A stretch of DNA of 64,000 nt from Diplonema papillatum (Eukaryota; Euglenozoa; Diplonemea; Diplonemida; Diplonemidae): positions 1 through 64,000 of the forward strand of contig JAPJBO010000209.1 of the NCBI GenBank assembly GCA_030068145.1, written 5' to 3'. Position 1 is the stretch's first letter. Every line of letters starts with the position of its first letter. Positions 51,893-62,615 of the stretch are shown here, one piece after another. Below the pieces are notes generated by a model. That model searched no databases. It was given only the letters and a program-made list of their open reading frames with translations, and had not been told where the DNA came from. The position numbers and the translations under genes are program-made.

Positions 51893-52564
51893 TCACGTCT
51901 TCTGCTTCCGCTGCTGCGACCTGCTGCCCTGGGCTGCTCCTTCTGCTTGCGGTGCGTCCCGATGCTGTGCTTGCAGCCCGGCAGCTGGTGGGGCTGCTTC
52001 TTCTGCTCGTGGTGCGTCCCGATGCTGCGCCTGCACCTCCCTGGCCGCTGGTGGGGCTGCTCTTTCTGCCCGTGGTGCGGCCTGATGCTGTGCTGCTCGC
52101 ACGTGCCCAGAGGCTGCGCCTCGCGGTGCGTCTGGATGCGGGTTGTATGGTGCGTCCATATAGGCACCCGGACCGTAGGAGGGCACTGGGTTGTAGTAAC
52201 CCGGATAACCCGCCGGGTAGGAGTACGGACTGTGCTGGTACTGCACAGTCTGGGGCTGAAAATGCTGCTGGTGCTGAAGCTGCTGCTGCTGGTGCTGGTG
52301 CGGCTGGTGGTGCTGCGGGTGCTGAAACTGCTGCGGGTGCTGAAACTGCTGCGGGTGGTACTGTGCCTGGTGAAGCTGGTGCGGAAGTTGCTGCTGGTGC
52401 TGGAACTGCTGCGGGTGGTTCGGTGCCTGGTGATGCTGATGCGGAAGTTGCTGCTGGTGCTGAAACTGCTGCGGGTGCTGAAACTGCGGAAGTTGCAGCT
52501 GGTGCGGAAGCTGCTGCTGATTTTGCTGTCGGGGGTTTCCAGATGCGTCTCGTTGCCTTTCCAT
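51893..52564 (-). CDS. Gln/His/Tyr-rich low-complexity protein, right copy
   Basis: A 223-residue minus-strand frame starting MERQRDASGNPRQQNQQQLP. The first about 110 residues are Gln/His/Pro repeats built from FQHPQQ and QQLPHQ units. Next is a Tyr/Pro/Gly stretch (YSYPAGYPGYYNPVPSYGPG), then Ala-rich repeats with AQHRDAPRAEEAAPPAA. No signal peptide or enzyme motif is seen. Such sequences occur in RNA-binding or phase-separating proteins, but function is unknown. It is convergent with, and shares its leader and N-terminus with, 51424-51804. Its length and ordered low-complexity blocks make it the likelier original copy. Confidence 0.5.
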   Translation of the reverse strand: MERQRDASGNPRQQNQQQLPHQLQLPQFQHPQQFQHQQQLPHQHHQAPNHPQQFQHQQQLPHQLHQAQYHPQQFQHPQQFQHPQHHQPHQHQQQQLQHQQHFQPQTVQYQHSPYSYPAGYPGYYNPVPSYGPGAYMDAPYNPHPDAPRGAASGHVRAAQHQAAPRAERAAPPAAREVQAQHRDAPRAEEAAPPAAGLQAQHRDAPQAEGAAQGSRSQQRKQKT

Positions 52565-52689
52565 CCTGTTGCTGTTCCTCTTTTGTTTCTCTAGTTAGGC
52601 TTTCTTCGTTATCTAGTTAGGCTTTCTCCGGTGACTTTGGGCCTGCATTTCTGTGTGGTGACTTATGGAAACACTCCAATATTTATCAG

Positions 52690-53340
52690 AACATAGCATA
52701 TATAACGGAAGCTGGAAAATATATAACGGAAGCTGGAAAATATATAACGGAAGCTGGAAAATATATAACGGAAGCTGGAAAATATATAACGGAAGCTGGA
52801 AAATATATAACGGAAGCTGGAAAATATATAACGGAAGCTGGAAAATATATAACGGAAGCTGGAAAATATATAACGGAAGCTGGAAAATATATAACGGAAG
52901 CTGGAAAATATATAACGGAAGCTGGAAAATATATAACGGAAGCTGGAAAATATATAACGGAAGCTGGAAAATATATAACGGAAGCTGGAAAATATATAAC
53001 GGAAGCTGGAAAATATATAACGGAAGCTGGAAAATATATAACGGAAGCTTGAAAATATATAACGGAAGCTGGAAAATATATAACGGAAGCAGAAAAATAT
53101 ATAACGGAAGCTGGAAAATATATAGCGGAAGCTGGAAAATATATAACGGAAGCTGGAAAATATATAACGGAAGCTGGAAAATATATAGCGGAAGCTGGAA
53201 AATATATAACGGAAGCTGGAAAATATATAACGGAAGCTGGAAAAAATATATAACGGAAGCTTGAAAATATATAACGGAAGCAGAAAATATATAACGGAAG
53301 CAGAAAAATATATAACGGAAGCAGTTCCGATATATATTTT
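52690..53340. repeat. 21-bp satellite array, right (about 30 units)
   Basis: The unit is ATATATAACGGAAGCTGGAAA, inverted relative to the array at 51049-51290. It is much more homogeneous and about three times longer. Because 21 is divisible by three, a 199-codon frame of YNGSWKI heptads runs through it; this is considered non-coding. Confidence 0.95.
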
Positions 53341-53516
53341 CCCGACTTAAGTGCTTCCGATAAGCTTAGTCCTCTTTTGAACAACATCAGTATAATTCGT
53401 TGTCATTTACCCCCCCCCCCCCCTGAGGCCTAAATTTTGGCCGAGGGGGGTAATTTCCAGGGGGGGGGGTCAGTGCTGATACTAAGCCTGAGACCCAAAA
53501 CGAAGTTGCTAACCCT
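53321..53516 (+). repeat. About 200-bp direct repeat A, left copy
   Basis: It runs from CAGTTCCGATATATATTTTC to GAAGTTGCTAACCCTGGG and includes a poly-C/poly-G pair. It matches 56106-56305. The ACTAGT-ended element lies at its right edge. Confidence 0.85.
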
Positions 53517-54129
53517 GGGTGCACGGTGCACTAGTAAAAGTGAAAAAGGTGTTTTGACTAGTCATTTTACTAGTGAAAAAGCATGACTAGTGCACTAGTA
53601 AAAATGACTAGTGCACTAGTAAAAACACTAGTAAAAATGACTAGTGCACTAGTAAAAATGACTAGTGCACTAGTCAAAATGACTAGTGTCCTAGTAGAAA
53701 TCCACCTGTTCCGAACCGAAATCTGGGCTGGTTTGTAAATTTCGGAGGGTCCCACCGCACAACTGTACCCTACCGTTGCGCTTGCTACCGTGTTCGGAAT
53801 AATGTTGGACCGGGAAAAAGTCGAAATACTTTTCAAACCCCCAAAACCTGGGCCAAAAGTTCAAAAAGGTTCCGGTCCAAGTATTTTACAGTAGTAGCAG
53901 GTTCACGCCCATAAGGAAGTTTAGAATCCGGGAATACGATAGGATATGATACATGTGGTGTCTACAGTCAAGGGCGCGCCCAAGTCCGTTAACAGCGCCC
54001 TACAACTTGGAGAAGGTACTACTTTAGCCAGACTCAAGGTGGCGAGTCGCTGAGCGTAGTCGGCACGCGGCATCGCTGGGCCTTACGGAGCAGGGCCACC
54101 GGCATGCCGCGGAAGGACTCGACCTTCCT

Positions 54130-54276
54130 GGCCGCCGAGTGGCGGACACGCGCGTTTTTGACGCGGTGGATGCCGACGACAGCGGGCTGCTGACGTTCAA
54201 GGAGTTGATCAAGTATAGCCGGTCCCGGACGTCGTGTTCCGGCACGTGGTCGGACGCGACGGGGGCAATCTCATGA
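54130..54276 (+). pseudogene. EF-hand exon fragment
   Basis: The frame reads DTRVFDAVDADDSGLLTFKE then LIKYS. The loop DADDSGLLTFKE (54169-54204) is a canonical calcium-binding EF-hand loop: Asp at 1 and 3, Ser at 5, Gly at 6, hydrophobic at 8, Glu at 12. The frame stops at TGA 54274. Its G/C-rich composition differs from the A/T-rich surroundings. It is too small to be a gene and is probably a captured or decayed exon. Confidence 0.6.
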
Positions 54277-55926
54277 GTCGCCCCCGCCATGCTCACCCGA
54301 GCTGCTTGTCTACGCGACCCAGGCTATGCCCATAGTCATGATCGTGCACCACGGGTTTTAAGGACAAACAGAAACTAAAGGTAACCTGAACCAATTTGGA
54401 CGCGTTTCGGCCCGGAATTCGGGAAGCTTTGAAATGTTCGTACATTCTGCCGGTCCCATCATTTGTGTAACGGAAACACGAAACGAGTGCAAAAGCTGCT
54501 TGGGTCAGACTTCAAAATACCGCCAAAAAGTGAAACCCCCAGGGAAAAGTCCAAAACTTTCTGAACCTCCAAAAAGTCCAAAAAGAAATTCCGGTCCAAA
54601 GAAATTCCGGTCCAATGATTTTCCGAACGCAGTTCCCAACGCGATTCCTTACTGTGCGATAGACGAAAGCTGGGGGTCAGTTGTCTGCCACGAGCGTCAT
54701 TCAACAAAGCCAGTTCTGCAGGAATAAGTCACGATTACTCGTCGGTTTGTGTTTTGCGGCTGAACATGCAGAACTGTGGTCGCTTTTTTGGACCCCCACT
54801 CTTCCCCCACAGGAATCGGGCTGAGTATTGAGTTCTGTAAAGTGCAAGTGCCATGAAGGCAGGCGAGCACCACGGCTGAGTACGGGGAGTTTCTGGGAAT
54901 GTGTTGCCTACTAGGAGTGTTATACAGCTTGCCTGCCTCATGCTCTTCCGCACTTACTACTAGTAGCTCCCAATGCCCGATAGACAGTGCGATGTGAGTT
55001 CAAGCTACTTCGAGGCGATGATTTCAATCGTCGTATGTGAACAACCGAAGATGCGAAAGAACTGTTTCCACAAAAAGTACACTGGCTACGCGATTCACCG
55101 TGCGGTAGACCCGACGAGTAGAAACCAGAACCTGCTGGTGTCCCACCCGACGAAAGCTTTGAGCAATTGATCGGTGGGCTCAATGGTCGTCTGCACGTCC
55201 CGAAAAGACAAAGAAACGTGACTTCCAGGCATTCGAAATGCCCGGACAAAGCACCACGACGTGTTGACTGGCACACAACGCGCGCGCCACAGGCTACAAG
55301 AATGGTTTTCCGCGGCGGCGTGAAAGAGGAAGTCTCCAAGCACGCAATGAGAGAGTGCCTCCAACACTAGAAAGCGGAGCACATAGCAGTGAGCAACTAT
55401 TTGTGGAATGTGCACAACACAAAGCCTTGCATGCAAACAGTTCACAGGCGGACAAAGCCAGCACCTGTTGCACATTCATGTTGGGAAGCTCGGCAAGAAG
55501 ACCTGCCGACCATCTCTCATTTCTTCGTGGGTTTTAGGGAACCCACTACTGTAAATGCACTGTGTCCGGTGCGATGCCAAGGCGATAGGAGCGCCATGAG
55601 CGACAAGCCGAATCTACGGACCAGAGTTTGAATGTGGTCGGAACCCCGCATTATGTCCAGTGTCTGAGACCTGTCACGACATGTCTCTGACCTCACCGTA
55701 GGGATAGCACTGTCGTTTGCACTATGTTTGCTAAGCCATACAAGCTCAGGAACTTTCCCAAGAAACCAACCAAAAACCTCGCAACTCGGCCTGTCTCTCG
55801 CGAAAACTGGGGTTGCCCAGGTGGTTTGTGGTGTCTCGGCACCGGTGGTCACGGTAGTGCCGTGCAACACCTCGAAAACTCTCGAAACACCCAGGATTTG
55901 GGTCCAGGTTGGGTGGATTTTGTCTA
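54277..55926. other. Interior of the ACTAGT element, no gene recognised
   Basis: Frames of 60-145 codons on both strands lack motifs. A short local repeat, AAATTCCGGTCCAA, occurs near 54588 and 54602. Confidence 0.45.
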
Positions 55927-56055
55927 AATCACTAGTCATTTTTACTAGTGGCACTAGTCATTTTACTAGTCAAAATTTTGACTAGTAAAACCACTAGTCA
56001 AAGTCAAAAAAGTCCTTGACTAGTGCACCGTGTGGGGGGGTACCCCCCCCCCCCT

Positions 56056-56098
<43 letters not shown>

Positions 56099-56105
56099 TG
56101 GTGAA

Positions 56106-56305
56106 GCAGTTCCGATATATATTTCCCGACTTAAGTGCTTCCGATAAGCTTAGTCCTCTTTTGAAAAACATCAGTATAATTCGTTGTCATTTACCCCCCC
56201 CCCCCCCTGAGGCCTAAATTTTGGCCGAGGGGGGTAATTTCCAGGGGGGGGTCAGTGCTGATACTAAGCCTGAGACCCAAAACGAAGTTGCTAACCTTGG
56301 GTGGG
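56106..56305 (+). repeat. About 200-bp direct repeat A, right copy
   Basis: It matches 53321-53516 with minor length changes in the C and G runs. A reverse-complement piece of it (GACAACGAATTATACTGATG) appears near 57938. Confidence 0.85.
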
Positions 56306-58086
56306 GGTGGGTACCCCCCCCCCTCCTGGTGCAACCCACTGTGGACCTACTGTGGGACCCACCTTAGCTAAATTCTCTAAGGTGAAATGGTGGAAAAAGT
56401 GGGTCAAAAATCTTTTTTTTTCGAGTGCTTTTTTGGGAGGATTTGGGCCAAAAAAAAAAGTTTTTTTTTCTTGGTCGCTGCTGAGGAAGCCACCTTAGAG
56501 CGGTCACCACCCTGCTGCACACAGGCCCTGCAGGAGGGGGGGGGGTGTTTAGGGGGGGGGGGTACCCACCCACCCCTCGTTGCCGTCCGGCTGACAACGA
56601 TGCCGAGTTTAGGGGCCTTAGCATCAGCACTGGGGGGGGGTAAAGGAGGCTCCAGGGGGGGGGGTAAAGGACACTGTTCTGGGGCCCCTGCAGGGTTCCT
56701 TTATGATCGCCACCTCTAACCAGGGAGCCTACCTGTGGGGACCGGACTGTGTGAAGCTAGGGGTATGAAAGTGGATGCTGAGCATGGCAAGACCATGAAT
56801 CCTGCTGCTACTTCTGCCTGCTCAGCACTCTAGCTTTTCCTTTTGCATCAGAACAGCGGCGGTGGAACTCCACAGCGGCTGTGGAACTCCTGTGAAAGAG
56901 CCCCGGACCCCTTCTGAACACTGCAGACCCCATTTCACAGGCAGTTCTGTAACCGTTCCAGGGGGGGGGGGGGGGGGGGGGGCAGCGCTCTTGTTAAGGA
57001 TCAGCCACTTTGGCCGGATGGCCGGATAAACCAGACCCCCCCCCCCCTCCAGTAGGGTACTTCGCGTAACGCGACTTGCTGCCCTCAGCACGCAGGATTA
57101 CTTCCTCGCACTCTTTTCCTTTTGGTACTTCAACCATTGGTGCTGCACACGGCAACCCCATGTCCACTGTGCTCTGCGGAGTTTACTTCGCAGATTGCCA
57201 CCGTAAAAAGAAGACAAGTCAGTGCTGCCTAGCGAGTCGCAGTCACAATCAGGGCGAGTGCCCTGAGTTTTTTAACTGATTGCTCAGACACGGTTGTAGG
57301 GGCCTTCTCCCCGTGATGGATTCGCCTGTGCTCTAGTAGCACGGGTGGTCCTGGCTGTGACGAGCTACGAACAGCCGCCTGACAAACCAGACTCACACCG
57401 CAGTCCTGTCTGCAGACACTCAGGTTCCACGCTGATGATGGTCCGCCTTATGTGTCCGTGGCTTAAAGGACCGAAACACGGCGCAGACGGGACCAGTGCG
57501 GTGTTGAGCACATACCCATTCCAAGCACGTTCTTGCAATCCCCCCCTCTACAGTGCAGTTGCCTTGGAGGCTGGGTGGTCAAATTCTCTAAGGTGAAATG
57601 GTCAAAATTCCCTGCCAAAAGTGGGCCCACAAAAATTTTCCAAAGTGTGGTATTTGGGGTATTTGGGGCAAAAAAAAAAATTTTTTTTTTCTGACCGCCC
57701 ACCGTGGTGACCACCTTCGAGTGTGACAGGTAGCGTCTCCCCCCTCCACAGTGAAAATAGCCTGAGGGGGGGGGGGGGGGGGTCAGCCGGCTGATGGATG
57801 GATGGATGGATGGTTCTTAACAAGATGCCTGGGGCGGGGGGGGGGGGTAAAAGACACTGTTTTTCCCAGTGTACATCGAAAATCCCCAAAAAGTGGTAAA
57901 TTTCAGGGGGGGTAAAGTCTAGGGGGGGGGTAAATGACAACGAATTATACTGATGTTGAAAAATGCAAAGATCTTTGTAAATCCATGTCCTTCGAAGTAA
58001 GCACAAGGCAGCCCCTCGAGTATTTCCTGTTGACAACTTAGCCCACCCGGGGGTGGTTGATTCCTTCAGGCAGGGTCTCTTCGTGG
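56306..58086. other. Homopolymer-rich intergenic DNA with dispersed repeats
   Basis: There are many C or G runs, from about 8 bases up to the uninterrupted C run starting near 56060, and poly-A/poly-T pairs near 56450 and 57670. AATTCTCTAAGGTGAAATGG occurs at 56370 and 57583 with similar following sequence. A (TGGA)n run sits at about 57793-57814. The dispersed block at 57450-57540 resembles 20420-20520. No gene recognised. Confidence 0.55.
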
Positions 58087-58290
58087 CGCCGAGTTTTGTC
58101 TCACAGCTGGTTTCCTTGGGCTGCAACCTTAAGGGAGAGGCAACGACAGGCACAATTCACCTCAAAAAGGACCACACACCCCCACTCACAAGGACAACGC
58201 ACAGTCACTATTTTTTTACAAAATTTCAAGATCTCTCTCTCTTTCTTTTTTCTTTTTTACACAAAGATGTAAAAAAGAAGTTTTGAAAAA
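58087..58290 (+). repeat. Dispersed repeat R3, copy 2
   Basis: It matches 50170-50345 from GTCTCACAGCTGGTTTCCTT through AAAATTTCAAGATCT. Confidence 0.75.
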
Positions 58291-58494
58291 CATGTGGAAA
58301 AATGCAAAGATCTTTGTAAATCCATGCTGTCACATACACCACTGCGAGTATTGCTGATAAGGAGTTAACCGTCGCAAACATATCCAGAACCTCTAAACCA
58401 CAATAAACGCTACATAGCACACCGTTTCTATGCCAAGGAACGGCAAACAACTCTTTTTACACACTTTTCACTTACACACCGCGCACATGTCGAA

Positions 58495-59906
58495 ATGGAC
58501 GAGATCATCAAGAAGAAGGCAGGGGAGTACAGTCGGCGGGAGCGCCGGTACGAGAAGCTGACTCGGGCCAGCGTCTGCGCCGGGGTGCCCGCGTACCGGC
58601 TGCTGGCGGACCTCGCCGGGAGCCGCGAGGTGCAGGACGGCCTGCGGGTGTGGTGGGTGAGCGCCAGCGAGGAGGGCGCGTGCCAGAACGACCCGAGGAC
58701 CCCGCAGGTGCCGCTGAACCCGCCCACCGAGAGGCCGTTCCGGCAGGCGAAGAGGGGCGGCGGGCGGAAGCCGTCGGACGGGCGAGGGTCCGCTGCGGAC
58801 GACGAAGCGGACGAAATTTGGAGCGCGCCGGCCGCGCTCTCCCGCATCGTGGACAGGGAAACTTACTTTTGGGCCTACGAGAGGCTTCTGGTGACGCTGG
58901 GGAACGTGGTGGAGGACCGGCTGCAAGAGGTGGTCCTGCACGACTTCCTGCTCGACGCCGCCGGGGGCCCCGCGGTCGAGCGGGCGCCGTTCTGCGCCGG
59001 CCTGCTCCACGTCGTCGTCATGGTGCACGGCGCACGGCTCACACGCTCGCGCGAGCCGTTGCCGCCGCAGGTCACGCGCCACCTCAAGGAGTTCCACCAG
59101 GTACGTCTCTCTCGACCAGGGCCAGACAATCTAATCACACAGACTTTGTATATAGACAAGCTATTCACACTTTGCATACCGACACGCTACTCAGACTGTG
59201 TATAAAGACAATCTAATCACACAGACTTTGTATAAAGACAAGCTAATCACTCAGACTGTGTATAAAGACAAGCTATTCACACTTTGCATACCGACACGCT
59301 ACTCAGACTGTGTATAAAGACAATCTAATCGCACAGACTTTGTATAAAGACAAGCTAATCACTCTGTATAAAAACAAGCAAAACACACAGACTGTGTTCG
59401 ATCAAGGATACCCATGCGATGAACCCCAGGCAGCGGGCACGAAGGTCCTGCTCCGGATTGAAGCCTTGCGCAAGTCAGCGACGGTGGCGATCGTTCGGAA
59501 CTCGCCCGCCTTCGACCCGTGCGAAGCCGACGGGCTGCCGGCGCACGCCTGGTTCGTGGCGCCGCTGCTGGCGGCCGCGTTCAAGTACATGCCGCAGGCG
59601 TACCGCGCGCCGGCGAGCGCCGACGACGACGTGGTCAGCGAGAAGGTCGCCGTGCTCAACCAGTTCGTCGCCGGCGGCGGCCTGCGCGCCCAGCGGGAGG
59701 AGGAGGCCCACGGCGCCGTCCTCTGCGACGCCTCGGCCCTTTCGGCCTGCAGCGGCTGGAGCGACGCGTCGGACGCCCCGAAGTACGGCACGTTCGACCT
59801 GCTAATGGCGCAGTGCTGCCTGCTGCAGGACGGCGAAGACCCGGCACAGCTGGCAACGGCCCTCGCCCGGTGGTACGCCCTCGTCTGCCAAAAACCCACA
59901 ACGAAG
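58495..59906 (+). CDS. Two-exon gene fragment of unknown function (exons 58495-59100 and 59430-59906)
   Basis: Exon 1 starts at ATG 58495 and runs 202 codons to CAG|GTACGT at 59101. Exon 2 begins after CCCCAG at 59430 and runs 159 codons to AAG|GTATGT at 59907. Both exons are phase 0, and G/C-rich third positions stop sharply at the splice sites, which supports the model. More exons presumably follow, since there is no stop before the second donor. The predicted protein starts MDEIIKKKAGEYSRRERRY. It has a charged, disordered-looking stretch (RGGGRKPSDGRGSAADDEAD) near 85-105, then helical regions (RETYFWAYERLLVTLGNVVE; FVAPLLAAAFKYMPQAY) and a Cys-rich end (LLMAQCCLLQDGED). No known domain, signal peptide or catalytic motif was recognised. 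The intron carries tandem repeats. Confidence 0.65.
59126..59400 (+). repeat. Intronic tandem repeat array
   Basis: Blocks AATCACACAGACTTTGTATA, AAAGACAAGCTA and CACTTTGCATACCGACACGC alternate in a higher-order pattern across nearly the whole intron. Retention of the intron would add about 33 codons and then stop. Confidence 0.75.
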
Positions 59907-60319
59907 GTATGTCCACCGATTCTGTGACCACCACTCTTACGAACACTCAGAGGACAAAAGGATGTCTTCCCATATTGACCGTCACCCGGAGACTCTTAAA
60001 ACCCCGGGTTCAAGCGAACTTTTACTGTAAAAGCTTTTTTTGTCGTATACGATCGCAGATCTTAGAAGATGAATATATCCGACGAATACCTAACACTCGT
60101 TACAGGTTGAATAACCCCGTCGCTATCCCGAAAACATCGTAACTTCACCCCTCGCTTGCCCACCCTTGCCCTTTTTCTGAAGCCGTGTCCTGAGGCGTCT
60201 CGACGATTGGGACAAACACACCGATTCTCTGCCTGACCTTTCTACTTCGGTTTTTGCATCATCCGCGACGGTAAAGACGAAGCAGCAGACGGAGCCAGTT
60301 TACGCAGTAGGAGGAGGAT
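59907..60319. other. Probable intron 2 start and unassigned sequence
   Basis: Nothing beyond the GTATGT donor can be assigned. The G/C-rich codon pattern is lost at 59907. Confidence 0.4.
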
Positions 60320-60500
60320 GTATTATCGAAGTAACAGTGCATTGTAAACACGAAAGAGAACGCTGGCAGCGTGTTTGGGAGAAGATTAGCCTAACGAGCA
60401 TATTCACTCACCATCATCCACTAGCAGGCTAATCCTCCCTCGGCACGTACAAACAGAAATCCACAAATAACGCTAGAAATGGATCCTCAAGGATGAAGGA
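60320..60500 (+). repeat. Dispersed repeat R2, copy 2
   Basis: The counterpart of 1205-1400. It contains GTGTTTGGGAGAAGATTAGC, also found near 33500 and 48050. Confidence 0.65.
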
Positions 60501-60650
60501 ATGAGGTCAGTGCGATGGCAGCTCATCATTGCCCTTTGCAAGCATTGGCAAGGCCTCAGCTCCGAGACGTCACGGAGTTTTTCAGCAACGCTTCGGAGAA
60601 CCAGTCAAGTGCCAACATTGCGCAGAAGTTTGTCTTCTTCTTGCGTTAGT

Positions 60651-61015
60651 TGTTGACCCGGTTTTGAGGTGTGAGAGTGCCCACCTTGGTCCCCCATGAG
60701 TAGGAAGCCGACGTGTATCCCGTAAACGGCACACATGCCGGACTCCAGGGTTCCCAAAGCGGGTCACAGGCCCACCTGCCCTACGCGAGGCACGTGTCCA
60801 AGTTTCGTGCAGGACTTCTGTAGCAGTCTCCAAGTTTGCACCTTCCTCAACTACTACAGTCGGGGGGGGGATTGCATACCTGCCAAAGTATAGTGGTTGG
60901 TCCGGTTTGGAGGTGTGAGAGACTGCCTACCTTGGTCCCCCATGAGTAGGAAGCCGACATGTATCCCGTAAACGGCACACATGCCGGACTCCAGGGTTCT
61001 CAAAGCGGGTCATCA
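60651..61015. repeat. Pair of about 120-bp direct repeats
   Basis: 60651-60771 and 60895-61014 share ACCTTGGTCCCCCATGAGTA, then GTATCCCGTAAACGGCACAC and ATGCCGGACTCCAGGGTT. The spacer contains a G run. Confidence 0.8.
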
Positions 61016-61264
61016 AATCACCCTTTCGTTTTTCGTAATTTTCTTGGCGCGTGGCATTTGTTACCTTTCAGCACCAATTTACTGGAAGTTTAATGTCAGC
61101 TAATTTCGTGCAAGCGTCGTCAGGAGCGAAGCGTACCAAACAGTATCCTTCGATTTTGTTTTGGTGTCTCGCGACTGTCGCTTCCCGGAACTGACTTCGA
61201 CCGGGAGCAGAGTACCGGGTGCAGCGGGTGTTCTCGGCTGCATCTCTTGAGGCCGTGGTTTCTG

Positions 61265-62400
61265 TGACTCTGACTGAATACCCATTGACTGTGAGCGCGC
61301 TTCGGCGTGACTGCTTTGGAAGAGGGACACTGCTTGGCACTCTCTACATACCCATTGACTGTGGGCGCGCTTCGGCGTGACTGCTTTGGGATACCCATTG
61401 ACCGTGAGCGCGCTTCGGCGTGACTGCTTTGGAAGAGGGACACTGCTTGGCACTCTCTACATACCCATTGACTGTGAGCGCGCTTCGGCGTGACTGCTTT
61501 GGGATACCCATTGACCGTGAGCGCGCTTCGGCGTGACTGCTTTGGAAGAGGGACACTGCTTGGCACTCTCTACATACCCATTGACTGTGAGCGCGCTTCG
61601 GCGTGACTGCTTTGGGATACCCATTGACCGTGAGCGCGCTTCGGCGTGACTGCTTTGGGAGAGGGACACTGCTTGGCATTCTCTACATACCCATTGACTG
61701 TGAGCGCGCTTCGGCGTGACTGCTTTGGGATACCCATTGACCGTGAGCGCGCTTCGGCGTGACTGCTTTGGGATACCCATTGACCGTGAGCGCGCTTCGG
61801 CGTGACTGCTTTGGAAGAGGGACACTGCTTGGCACTCTCTACATACCCATTGACTGTGAGCGCGCTTCGGCGTGACTGCTTTGGGATACCCATTGACCGT
61901 GAGCGCGCTTCGGCGTGACTGCTTTGGAAGAGGGACACTGCTTGGCACTCTCTACATACCCATTGACTGTGAGCGCGCTTCGGCGTGACTGCTTTGGGAT
62001 ACCCATTGACCGTGAGCGCGCTTCGGCGTGACTGCTTTGGAAGAGGGACACTGCTTGGCACTCTCTACATACCCATTGACTGTGAGCGCGCTTCGGCGTG
62101 ACTGCTTTGGGATACCCATTGACCGTGAGCGCGCTTCGGCGTGACTGCTTTGGAAGAGGGACACTGCTTGGCATTCTCTACATACCCATTGACTGTGAGC
62201 GCGCTTCGGCGTGACTGCTTTGGGATACCCATTGACCGTGAGCGCGCTTCGGCGTGACTGCTTTGGAAGAGGGACACTGCTTGGCACTCTCTACATACCC
62301 ATTGACTGTGAGCGCGCTTCGGCGTGACTGCTTTGGGATACCCATTGACCGTGAGCGCGCTTCGGCGTGACTGCTTTGGAAGAGGTACGCTGCTTGACAC
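61265..62400. repeat. 113-bp minisatellite with a two-subunit structure
   Basis: Each unit has two copies of a roughly 43-bp subunit (ATACCCATTGACTGTGAGCG and ATACCCATTGACCGTGAGCG forms, each followed by CGCTTCGGCGTGACTGCTTT), plus a linker GGAAGAGGGACACTGCTTGG ending CACTCTCTAC. About ten units are present. The one at about 61683-61838 is longer because it carries a third subunit. Frames on the minus strand remain open through many units in all three phases. Confidence 0.95.
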
Positions 62401-62615
62401 TCTCTAAAAACTCTTTGACTGCGATCCGCTTGCTTTGGAAGAGGGACACTGCTTGACACCATTTACTGTGTTCTGCCTCGAGTGGCTACCCTCAAGCGAA
62501 CCGCCGACAGAGCTCCGCCGCAGTAGCATTTGTTTTATTTTCTTTCGCGCCGCCGCGGAAGACGCGGGAACGTACGAAGGCACGTGGGACCGGATGCGGT
62601 CGACCCTGGAAGCGC

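Larger units (their letters stand above)
51292..52705. repeat. Inverted duplication carrying two convergent genes
   Basis: The left arm (51292-51612) is the reverse complement of the right arm (about 52365-52705). For example, GGAGTGTTTCCATAAGTCAC is at about 51311, and its complement GTGACTTATGGAAACACTCC lies near 52659. The arms contain the promoter/leader and the first 55-60 codons of each gene. The centre (51613-52364) is unique. Confidence 0.9.
53517..56034. mobile_element. About 2.5-kb element with ACTAGT-rich terminal inverted arrays
   Basis: The left end is GCACGGTGCACTAGT and the right end is ACTAGTGCACCGTG, an inverted repeat. Inside each end is a cluster of ACTAGT palindromes separated by AAAAATG or TCATTTTT (53528-53695 and 55927-56026). 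It appears inserted in one copy of direct repeat A, since the other copy (56106-56305) continues without it. No transposase is encoded, so it would be non-autonomous. Short Met frames inside are unrecognised except for an EF-hand fragment. Confidence 0.6.

Noticed and set aside
52665..53264. 199-codon frame of YNGSWKI heptads
   Set aside because: The 21-bp satellite is a multiple of three and lacks stops in this phase; the opposite strand is open too, and the left array gives a different peptide.
52690..53340. CRISPR-like regular repeats
   Set aside because: Units are directly tandem without unique spacers, there are no cas genes, and the context is eukaryotic.
53321..56305. LTR retrotransposon, based on about 200-bp direct repeats
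   Set aside because: No gag, pol, primer-binding site or polypurine tract between the repeats; the interior is better explained by an inserted element with inverted ends.
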